Shown here in pieces: positions 1-5,094 of a stretch of 6,536 bases of DNA. A model generated the notes under the pieces. It was not told where the DNA came from. It saw only the letters and a list, made by a program, of their open reading frames with translations, and made no database searches. The position numbers and the translations under genes are program-made. Source of the stretch: Actinomycetes bacterium (GTDB taxonomy: Bacteria; Actinomycetota; Coriobacteriia; Anaerosomatales; JAJZPX01); NCBI GenBank assembly GCA_021811025.1, contig JAJZPX010000115.1, forward strand, positions 1 to 6,536. Reading direction: 5' to 3'. The first letter of the stretch is position 1, and every line of letters starts with the position of its first letter.

Positions 1-831
1 CTCGCACAGGTCCTTGCGCGCGACGACCGCGTCGATCATCCCGTGCCGCTCCATCGACTCGGCCGTCTGGAAGCCCTTCGGCAGCGCCTGTCGGATCGTC
101 TGCTCGATCACCGCGGGACCGGCGAAGCCGATGCGCGACCCGGGCTCGGCGAGGATGACGTCGGCGAGCGTGGCGAACGACGCCGTTACGCCGCCGTAGG
201 TCGGGTCGGTCAGGAGCACGATGAAAGGCACGCCGGCCCGCGAGAGGCGTTCCGCCGCGGCCGAGGTCTTCGCCATCTGCATGAGAGAAAGCATGCCCTC
301 CTGCATGCGGGCGCCTCCCGACGCGGTGACCAGCACGAGCGGCAGCCGCTCGGCCTCCGCCAGCTCGATCGCCCGCGTCACCTTCTCGCCCACCACCGAG
401 CCCATGGACGCGCCGATGAACCTGCGGTCCATGACGCCGAGCACGACCGGCGTGCCGCCGATCGACGCGCGGCCCGTCACCACCGCCTCCGGCAGCCCGG
501 TCCGCTCGCGCGCCGCGCGCAGGCTCTCCTCGTACGGCTTGCTGCCGCCGAAGCGCAGGGGATCCGTGGCGGTCATTCCGGCGTCGGTCTCCTCGACGGC
601 GCCTCCGTCGGCGAGCAGCTCGATCCGCTGGGCAGCTGAGAGCTCGAAGTGATGATCGCAGTGGGGGCAGACCATCAGGTTCGACTGCAGCTCGCCGGCG
701 TAGAGGATGTGCCTGCACGCCGGGCACTTGCTCCACACGCCGTCGGGGACGTCCGCCTTCTCGGGCGGCAAGCCGCCCACCGCCGTGTACCGGCGCTGCT
801 CGCGCGCTTTGAACCAGTCGGCGATCGACAA
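1..831 (-). CDS. accD: Acetyl-CoA carboxylase carboxyltransferase subunit beta (C-terminus cut by window edge)
   Basis: AccD pairs with AccA to move the carboxyl group from carboxybiotin-BCCP to acetyl-CoA, giving malonyl-CoA for fatty acid synthesis in the cytoplasm. The 277 visible codons show an N-terminal four-cysteine zinc ribbon (C36, C39, C55, C58, two CPxC knuckles), then the crotonase-like carboxyltransferase fold with ASGGARMQEG (about 170-179), TDPTYGGVTA (about 208-217) and GPAVIEQT (238-245). The reading frame is still open at base 1; family length is about 280-300, so only a short tail should be missing. In this frame the only start codons upstream are TTG at 831 and GTG at 867. 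I prefer TTG, which gives MSIADWF, because the GTG lies inside a strong hairpin and has a GGGAG directly abutting it with no spacing. Neither start has an ideal ribosome site. The gene follows the aldolase after a 172-base structured spacer. Identity is certain; the start is moderately sure. Confidence 0.96.
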   Translation of the reverse strand, partial: MSIADWFKAREQRRYTAVGGLPPEKADVPDGVWSKCPACRHILYAGELQSNLMVCPHCDHHFELSAAQRIELLADGGAVEETDAGMTATDPLRFGGSKPYEESLRAARERTGLPEAVVTGRASIGGTPVVLGVMDRRFIGASMGSVVGEKVTRAIELAEAERLPLVLVTASGGARMQEGMLSLMQMAKTSAAAERLSRAGVPFIVLLTDPTYGGVTASFATLADVILAEPGSRIGFAGPAVIEQTIRQALPKGFQTAESMERHGMIDAVVARKDLCE

Positions 832-858
832 CGCCTTCTCGTCTCCCGTGAGTGCGGC

Positions 859-890
859 GGGCGGCACCTCCCGCTCGGAAGGTGCCGCTC
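859..890 (-). promoter_or_regulatory. Strong hairpin just upstream of the accD start
   Basis: GCGGCACCT (861-869) pairs perfectly with AGGTGCCGC (880-888). One further G·U and one G-C pair lie outside, and two C-G pairs follow an inner C/A mismatch, closing a four-base loop. It ends about 28 bases before the TTG start of accD. No T-run follows on the minus strand, so it is not a classical terminator. It could be a U-less terminator, an attenuator, or a structure limiting ribosome access. The pairing is seen directly; the role is inferred. Confidence 0.5.
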
Positions 891-926
891 GTGAGGTTCC
901 AGCGAGGCGAGTGAAGCTTACCTCAT

Positions 927-977
927 CTCTCGCCGACTTCGCAGCGAGAGGCGCCGGGCATCCACCCGGCTCTCGCT
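927..977 (-). promoter_or_regulatory. Two mutually exclusive stems in the aldolase-accD leader
   Basis: In the minus-strand transcript, CTCTCGC (950-944) can pair with the upstream GCGAGAG (976-970) or with the downstream GCGAGAG (933-927). The upstream pairing (AGCGAGA 977-971 with TCTCGCT 949-943) encloses a nested hairpin GCCGGG/CCCGGC (970-965, 958-953; loop TGGATG) with a three-base bulge, 13 pairs in all. The downstream pairing gives seven Watson-Crick pairs plus a wobble and a G-C pair, with a six-base loop. The nested hairpin can survive in both states. This layout is typical of leader switches, but no known riboswitch class is recognised here. Confidence 0.4.
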
Positions 978-1003
978 CGCAGCGCTTGCCAGGCGTCGCG
1001 CGC

Positions 1004-1966
1004 CTACAGCGAGAAGTCCTCCCGGCCCTCGAAGACCTTGAGCGCCCTGTCCGCGTCGTAGTCGGCGAGCGTGATCGCGGAGATCGCCTTCGTCAGCCGG
1101 ACGGCCTCGTCGAGGCCGCGCTGGTGGAGGTTGCGTCCCGTGGCGTTGCCCCACGCCCCGCCGGTGTGGATCTGGTCGTAGAGCTGGGTGAGGAAGGTCC
1201 TCGCGTCGACGGTGGAGCCGCCCGCGCACACCAGCTTCGTGCGACCCGCGGCCACCGAGGACTGCTTGAGCGCCTCGGCGGCCGTGTACGTGTCGTTCGC
1301 GGGCTTCGGCGGATTGACCTTGACGAAATCCGACCCGAGGCAGCAGGCGACGCCCGCCGCACCTGCGATGAGGTGCTCGTCCTTCTCGTTCGCCACGGCG
1401 CGGCCGCGCGGGTACATCCACAGCACCACGACGAGGCCCTCCGCATGGGCGTCGGCCACGAGCTGGCCGCCCTCCTGCATCATGTGGGCCTCGTACTCCG
1501 ACCCGAGGTAGATCGTGTAGCCCACGCCGACGACGTTCACCCCGTTGTCGCGCAGGTCCAGTATCGCCGAGAGGTCGTACAGCTGCGGGCTGTACGGGTC
1601 GTCCTGGTGCTTTGCCGGGTCCTTCGCCGAGGTCTTCACCAGGTGCGTCTTGCTGTTCATCTTCACGAGGTAGTTGATACCGGGGTAGTCCTTCGCGTAC
1701 TCGGCGACCAGCCCGCGCTGACCCGCGAGCACGCCGACGACGCCCTGCGACCCGATCTTGAACATGTGCTCCGGGTCGTTGTCGGACGGGTCGATGCTTG
1801 CGCCGTAGAAGTCGTCGTTGAGGTGCTCGATCTTCTGGTCGCAGGCGAACAGCATCAGCCTGCCGGTGCCCCGCGTCGCCGCCATGTAGTTGTCGATGTA
1901 CGTCTCGCGCATGTCCGCCGGCACGTCGGCGGGCACGCGCACCTGCTCGCGCGTGATCTTGGGCAT
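1004..1966 (-). CDS. Class I fructose-bisphosphate aldolase, DhnA/archaeal type
   Basis: This enzyme probably cleaves or forms fructose-1,6-bisphosphate from glyceraldehyde-3-phosphate and dihydroxyacetone phosphate by a Schiff-base mechanism, in cytosolic glycolysis or gluconeogenesis. The 320-residue protein is a TIM barrel of the DeoC/LacD/DhnA aldolase family. The likely Schiff-base lysine is K216 in SDFVKVNPP. D43 in ACDQKIEH takes the place of the conserved N-terminal active-site aspartate, and Y185 in WMYPRG matches the conserved tyrosine. CAGGST (about 247-252) and ATGRNL (275-280) are the phosphate-binding segments near the C-terminus. The ATG start is backed by an AGGGAGGGG ribosome site a few bases upstream. 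The gene lies 130 bases after the GNAT gene and 172 bases before accD, so it may be transcribed alone or as part of the longer run. Related DhnA proteins can act on other sugar phosphates or in aromatic amino acid synthesis, so the exact substrate is less certain than the fold. Confidence 0.9.
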   Translation of the reverse strand: MPKITREQVRVPADVPADMRETYIDNYMAATRGTGRLMLFACDQKIEHLNDDFYGASIDPSDNDPEHMFKIGSQGVVGVLAGQRGLVAEYAKDYPGINYLVKMNSKTHLVKTSAKDPAKHQDDPYSPQLYDLSAILDLRDNGVNVVGVGYTIYLGSEYEAHMMQEGGQLVADAHAEGLVVVLWMYPRGRAVANEKDEHLIAGAAGVACCLGSDFVKVNPPKPANDTYTAAEALKQSSVAAGRTKLVCAGGSTVDARTFLTQLYDQIHTGGAWGNATGRNLHQRGLDEAVRLTKAISAITLADYDADRALKVFEGREDFSL

Positions 1967-2048
1967 GTCCCCTCCCTAAGGAAGCCTGTTCCACAAGGAT
2001 TCATGGCCGAAAGGCGGGCCGGGCAAACGCCACATCCTTCCAGCCACC

Positions 2049-2063
2049 GCCTAAAGGTTAGGC
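2049..2063 (-). terminator. Small hairpin after the nadE-GNAT operon
   Basis: GCCTAA (2049-2054) and TTAGGC (2058-2063) form a perfect six-pair stem with a three-base loop, 34 bases past the GNAT stop codon. It is the only clear A/T-containing stem in the 130-base gap before the aldolase. The loop is tight and no T-run follows on the minus strand, so it is only a weak terminator candidate. Confidence 0.25.
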
Positions 2064-2096
2064 CATGGGCGGGCAAGGCGCCAGCGTCCGGCCGGA

Positions 2097-2546
2097 TCAG
2101 AGCGCTCGGTCCATCCTGACGTGGGGGAGGTACGTGCGCGGAGAGCGGAAGACGGCCGAGGTGACGCGGAAGCCGAGCTTCTCGTAGAAGGGGACCGCCG
2201 TCAGACGGGCGTTCAGCCACACGTGCGTCATCCCGAGCTCGATCGCGCGCCTCAGCGCCGCGCCCATGAGCGCGGTGCCGATCCCGCGCCGCTCCCACTC
2301 GCGCCTCACCGCGACCTGCCGGACCTGCGCGCTTCGCGCCGACGGGTCCGCGATGACCCTCGCGTACCCGACGACCTCGTCCTCCACCGTCGCGACGACG
2401 TGCGAACTCGACGGGTCGCCGTCGTTCCAGTCGTCGTCCCGCGCCACCCCGAACGGCTCGTGCAGCACGCGGTACCGCAGCTCCACCGCCCCTTCGAGCA
2501 GCGGCGAGGGATGCTCGACACCGCGTATCCTCCAGACGTCGCCCAC
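2097..2546 (-). CDS. GNAT family N-acetyltransferase, ElaA/YjcF-like
   Basis: This is probably a cytosolic acetyltransferase using acetyl-CoA; the acceptor is unknown. The 149-residue protein is a single GNAT domain. LRYRVLHEPFG (23-33) is the N-terminal signature seen in ElaA/YjcF-like members. QVAVRREWERRGIGTAL (77-93) is motif A; its pyrophosphate loop is E-R-R-G-I-G, with Glu where Gln or Arg is usual. VPFYEKLGF (118-126) carries the likely general-acid tyrosine Y121. The end, YLPHVRMDR, matches the closing strand of that subfamily. The GTG start lies one base after the nadE stop, with GAGG five bases before it inside the nadE 3' end, so translation is probably coupled and the two genes form one operon. 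Coupling to nadE suggests a shared need in cofactor metabolism, but nothing in the sequence shows what is acetylated. Confidence 0.87.
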   Translation of the reverse strand: MGDVWRIRGVEHPSPLLEGAVELRYRVLHEPFGVARDDDWNDGDPSSSHVVATVEDEVVGYARVIADPSARSAQVRQVAVRREWERRGIGTALMGAALRRAIELGMTHVWLNARLTAVPFYEKLGFRVTSAVFRSPRTYLPHVRMDRAL

Positions 2547-2547
2547 G

Positions 2548-4167
2548 TCAGCCTCGATAGCGGTTCGTGATCGGCATCCGGCGGTCCTTGCCGAACGCCT
2601 TCGGGGTGACGCGGATGCCCATCGGCCCCTGCCGCCTCTTGTACTCGGCCGCGTCCACGAGCCGGCAGACGCGCTCCACCGCCGCGGTGTCGTAACCGGC
2701 CGCGACGATGTCGGCCCTCGACGCGTCCTCCTCGACGTAGCGGCGCAGGATGCCGTCCAGCAGCTCGTACGGAGGAAGGCTCTGCTGGTCCGTCTGGCCG
2801 GGGCGAAGCTCCGCGGAAGGCGGCTTGTCGATCGATTCCTGGGGGATGGCCGCCCCGCCCGGCCAGCCGTTCCGCCAGCGGGCCAGCTCGTAGACGCGCG
2901 TCTTGAAGACGTCCTTGATCGGCGCGAACCCGCCGACCATGTCGCCGTAGAGCGTGGAATACCCCACCGACAGCTCTGACTTGTTGCCGGTGGCCAGCAC
3001 GATCCACCCGAACTTGTTCGACAGCGCCATTAGCAGCATCCCGCGAACGCGCGCCTGGATGTTCTCCTCGGTGATGTCGAAGGGCAGCTCGTCGAACGAC
3101 GGCTCGAGGATCTTCAGGAACGCGTCGTACGCCGGGCCGATCGGCAGCTCGCGCATGTCGATCCCGAGGTTGGCCGCGAGCTGCCGCGCGTCCGTGAGGC
3201 TGCCTTCGGACGAGTACATCGAGGGCATCAGCACGCCGTGCACGTGCTCCCGGCCGAGGGTGTCGGCGGCCAGTGTCGCGGTCAGCGATGAGTCGATGCC
3301 CCCCGACAGGCCGAGGACGACGTCGGTGAAGCCGTTCTTGCGCAAGTAGTCGCGCAGCCCGAGCCGCAGCGCGTCGTACACCTCGGCCAGCCCCCCGGTC
3401 ATCGGCTCGACCCGCCCCGGGCGTGCGTCGCCCTCGAGGTCGACGTCGACGAGCAGCAGATCCTCCTCGAAGGACTTGGCGCGCGCCACGATCTCGCCCG
3501 AGGGAGCGATGACCACGGAGCGGCCGTCGAACACGAGCTCGTCCTGGCCGCCCACGAGGTTGCAGTACGCCATCCACACTCCGCTCTCGCGGCAGCGGCC
3601 CCGCAGCATCTCCTCGCGGTCGCTGCCCTTCTGCGTGTGGAATGGGGACGCGGAGATGTTGAGCACGAACCGCGCTCCGCTCGACGCGTCCTCCGCCACC
3701 AGGTCGGGCACCCAGACGTCCTCGCACACGGTCATCCCGAACGGCTCCGAGCCGATCTCGACGAGGCCCTCCTCGTCTCCGGGGACGAAGTAGCGCGCCT
3801 CGTCGAAGACGCCGTAGTTCGGCAGGCGCCGCTTGTGGTAGACCCCGGTCACCCGCCCGCCGGCGCACAGAGCCGCCGCGTTGTAGAGCACGCCGTCCTC
3901 TCCACGATCGACGAAGCCGAGCATCGCCGTTCCCGTGCACCGCGCCGCGACCTGCTGGAGCGCGAACAGGTTGTCCTCGACGAAGCCGTCCCGGGCGAGC
4001 AGGTCCTCCGGCGGGTAGCCCGTCAGCACCAGCTCGGGCAAGAGGACAAGCTCGGCCCCCTGCTCCTCGGCCGCCTCGATCCGGCGGATCGCGAGGGCGG
4101 CGTTCCCCTCGATGTCGCCGACGGCGGCGTCGACCTGGGCGAGTGCGAGTCGCACGAGCTCCTCCAT
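2548..4167 (-). CDS. nadE: Glutamine-dependent NAD+ synthetase
   Basis: NadE carries out the last step of NAD synthesis: deamido-NAD+, ATP and glutamine give NAD+, AMP, pyrophosphate and glutamate in the cytosol. The protein has 539 residues, normal for the two-domain type. Residues 1-260 form the nitrilase-like glutaminase with the expected triad E45 (VLLPE), K112 (YHKRRLPNYGVFDE) and C148 (TVCEDVW). Ammonia passes to the C-terminal synthetase, which has the ATP-pyrophosphatase loop SGGIDSS (288-294), LATGNKSELSVGYSTLYGD (391-409) and the usual end MPITNRYRG. I chose ATG 4167, giving MEELVRLALAQVDAAVGD, because family members begin close to this strand; an in-frame GTG at 4194 would add nine residues that do not look family-like. 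The upstream GGCGGGAA is a weak ribosome site embedded in a small hairpin. The gene heads the run with the GNAT gene and is divergent from hsp20. Confidence 0.97.
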   Translation of the reverse strand: MEELVRLALAQVDAAVGDIEGNAALAIRRIEAAEEQGAELVLLPELVLTGYPPEDLLARDGFVEDNLFALQQVAARCTGTAMLGFVDRGEDGVLYNAAALCAGGRVTGVYHKRRLPNYGVFDEARYFVPGDEEGLVEIGSEPFGMTVCEDVWVPDLVAEDASSGARFVLNISASPFHTQKGSDREEMLRGRCRESGVWMAYCNLVGGQDELVFDGRSVVIAPSGEIVARAKSFEEDLLLVDVDLEGDARPGRVEPMTGGLAEVYDALRLGLRDYLRKNGFTDVVLGLSGGIDSSLTATLAADTLGREHVHGVLMPSMYSSEGSLTDARQLAANLGIDMRELPIGPAYDAFLKILEPSFDELPFDITEENIQARVRGMLLMALSNKFGWIVLATGNKSELSVGYSTLYGDMVGGFAPIKDVFKTRVYELARWRNGWPGGAAIPQESIDKPPSAELRPGQTDQQSLPPYELLDGILRRYVEEDASRADIVAAGYDTAAVERVCRLVDAAEYKRRQGPMGIRVTPKAFGKDRRMPITNRYRG

Positions 4168-4170
4168 GAA

Positions 4171-4184
4171 TGGCGTTCCCGCCA
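4171..4184 (-). promoter_or_regulatory. Inverted repeat at the nadE translation start
   Basis: TGGCG-TTCC-CGCCA is a perfect five-pair inverted repeat ending four bases before the nadE ATG. In the nadE transcript it reads TGGCG-GGAA-CGCCA, a hairpin with a GNRA-type GGAA loop that would cover the only plausible ribosome site (GGCGGGAA). It could instead be a short operator. The repeat is seen; the role is inferred. Confidence 0.3.
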
Positions 4185-4211
4185 AGCGTACCACTGCACG
4201 CCGGCGTTCAA
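4185..4211 (-). promoter_or_regulatory. Candidate nadE promoter
   Basis: On the minus strand TTGAAC (4211-4206) is followed after 15 bases by TACGCT (4190-4185), four of six and three of six matches to the vegetative -35 and -10 boxes. The spacer is short. If real, the leader before the nadE ATG would be only about ten bases, and the adjacent inverted repeat would then act as DNA rather than as an RNA hairpin. Confidence 0.22.
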
Positions 4212-4240
4212 GCCTCCTCGGGGCGGGTCCCCGGGGAGGC
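4212..4240. repeat. Long inverted repeat in the nadE/hsp20 divergent region
   Basis: GCCTCCTCGGGG (4212-4223) pairs with CCCCGGGGAGGC (4229-4240) over 12 positions with a single T·G wobble and a five-base loop, CGGGT. It lies in the 204-base gap between divergent nadE and hsp20, about 45 bases before the nadE start and 64 bases before the candidate hsp20 -10 element. It may be a protein-binding site, a hairpin in a nadE leader, or a barrier between the two promoters. Confidence 0.45.
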
Positions 4241-4303
4241 GCCTCGGGTGCCGGGACACGCGCGGGACGGGTCGGCGAACGGCGCCGGCCGCCTGCTCCC
4301 CGA

Positions 4304-4312
4304 GGGTATATC
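4304..4312 (+). promoter_or_regulatory. Candidate stress-sigma -10 element upstream of hsp20
   Basis: GGGTATATC lies 59 bases before the hsp20 ATG. Its GGGTAT core equals the -10 consensus of SigB/SigF-type general stress sigma factors. The same nine bases lie before the hsp20 gene at 6245, and TATAT is rare in this GC-rich DNA. No GTTT-like -35 box is visible at the expected distance, so assignment to a sigma factor is tentative; TATATC is also a fair vegetative -10. Confidence 0.42.
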
Positions 4313-4326
4313 CCCGGCAGGACGTG

Positions 4327-4342
4327 GGCCTGGGAACAGGCC
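4327..4342 (+). promoter_or_regulatory. GNRA-loop hairpin in the hsp20 5' leader
   Basis: GGCCTG-GGAA-CAGGCC is a perfect six-pair stem with a GGAA (GNRA class) tetraloop. It lies between the candidate -10 element and the ribosome site at 4353. It does not include the ribosome site, so it is not an obvious RNA thermometer; it may stabilise the mRNA 5' end. Confidence 0.35.
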
Positions 4343-4371
4343 GGATCGAGGCAGGAGGTGCACCCGAACCT

Positions 4372-4848
4372 ATGGCGATGGTCAGATGGGATCCTTTCAA
4401 CGAGATGATGGCCGTGCAGCGCGACATGAACCGGCTCTTCTCGAGCCTCGGCATGCCGCTCTACACGAGCAGGGGCGACGGCGAGCGCGTCGCGTGGATG
4501 CCGACCGTCGACGTGATCCGGAAGGAGAACGAGCTGCTCGTCCGCGCGGAGCTCCCGGGGGTCAAGCCCGAGGACGTCGACGTCTCGGTCACGGAAGACG
4601 TGCTGGCGATCAAGGGCAAGCGCGAGGAGAAGGAGGAGTACCGCCAGGGCGACTACGTCCGGAAGGAATCGACCTTCGGCAGCTTCGAGAGGCAGATCAT
4701 GCTGCCTCAGGGCGTCGACGCGCAGGACATCAAGGCCGAATACCGCGACGGCGTCCTCGAGGTGCGCGTGCCGACGCCCGGGAAGATGCCGGAGCAGAAG
4801 GTGCGGCGCGTCCCGATATCCGGCGGCGCGCCGAAGCCCCCGATGTAG
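4372..4848 (+). CDS. Hsp20 small heat-shock protein (complete)
   Basis: This is an ATP-independent holdase that binds unfolding proteins in the cytosol and passes them to DnaK or ClpB. The 158-residue protein has the usual parts: an N-terminal arm starting with the WDPFNEM motif (6-12), an alpha-crystallin domain (about 43-134) with VRAELPGVKPEDV and the strand AEYRDGVLEV (122-131, the A-x-x-x-n-G-v-L signature), and a C-terminal V147-P148-I149 that serves as the I/V-x-I/V oligomer anchor. The start is ATG 4372, preceded by AGGAGGTG at 4353-4360; a second in-frame ATG at 4378 is farther from that site, and 4372 already has rather long spacing. The gene is divergent from nadE, has a stress-type -10 candidate upstream and a strong hairpin downstream, so it is probably transcribed alone. 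It is the first of three Hsp20-related genes. Confidence 0.95.
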   Translation: MAMVRWDPFNEMMAVQRDMNRLFSSLGMPLYTSRGDGERVAWMPTVDVIRKENELLVRAELPGVKPEDVDVSVTEDVLAIKGKREEKEEYRQGDYVRKESTFGSFERQIMLPQGVDAQDIKAEYRDGVLEVRVPTPGKMPEQKVRRVPISGGAPKPPM

Positions 4849-4870
4849 CGGGATCGGCTCGCCGAAGAGA

Positions 4871-4902
4871 CGGAGGCCCGGACGCGATCGTCCGGGCCTC
4901 CG
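4871..4902 (+). terminator. Strong U-less hairpin terminator after hsp20
   Basis: A perfect 14-pair stem, CGGAGGCCCGGACG (4871-4884) with its complement at 4889-4902, encloses the loop CGAT and begins 22 bases past the hsp20 stop. It has no T-run afterwards, as is common in high-GC actinobacteria. It would work in either direction, but only the plus-strand hsp20 ends here. Confidence 0.72.
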
Positions 4903-4954
4903 CGCGTCCCGGCGGTGCTATGGATGCTGCGACGGGATCGGCGAGCCTGCTGCG

Positions 4955-4968
4955 GCGTTCGGGAACGC
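4955..4968. repeat. Inverted repeat GCGTTC-GG-GAACGC
   Basis: This is a perfect 14-base palindrome-like site in the 246-base gap between the first hsp20 and the shortened Hsp20-like gene, 126 bases before the latter's ATG. The half-site order (GTTC then GAAC) is the reverse of the Gram-positive LexA box, and it does not match CIRCE or HAIR. It is a possible operator for an unknown regulator. Confidence 0.3.
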
Positions 4969-5031
4969 TTCCGCGAGCAGGAGCAGACGCCGTGCCGCCG
5001 CGCTCGGCGAGGCCGCCCGTCGCCGTGGCCG

Positions 5032-5047
5032 GCGGGGTTACCCCCGC
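5032..5047 (+). promoter_or_regulatory. Inverted repeat with GGGTTA upstream of the Hsp20-like gene
   Basis: GCGGGG-TTAC-CCCCGC is a perfect six-pair inverted repeat 47 bases before the ATG at 5095. It contains GGGTTA (5035-5040), a one-base variant of the GGGTAT element found before the other two hsp20 genes and at a similar distance to the first. It may be a degenerate promoter, an operator or a leader hairpin. Confidence 0.25.
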
Positions 5048-5094
5048 ACGAGGCCGGGAATGAAGAACGGACGCGAGACGAGGGGTGAGAGGCC

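Noticed and set aside
953..970. GGGTGG in the aldolase-accD spacer, recalling the T-box consensus
   Set aside because: The match breaks down after GGGTGG, the bases form a simple hairpin loop, and the downstream gene is neither an aminoacyl-tRNA synthetase nor an amino acid gene.
918..1994. A 358-codon minus-strand frame overlapping the aldolase
   Set aside because: It is Arg/Gly-rich and is an out-of-frame shadow of the aldolase, which has all active-site motifs and a good ribosome site.
4353..4371. A possible RNA thermometer hiding the hsp20 ribosome site (AGGT with ACCT)
   Set aside because: Only four pairs form, with an eight-base loop and no extension. This is too weak to claim a ROSE or fourU-like element.
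4919..5063. A possible 47-codon small gene (start ATG 4919) between the first hsp20 and the Hsp20-like gene
   Set aside because: It has no ribosome site and an Ala/Pro/Arg-rich composition, and it overlaps an inverted repeat. It looks like non-coding GC-rich DNA.
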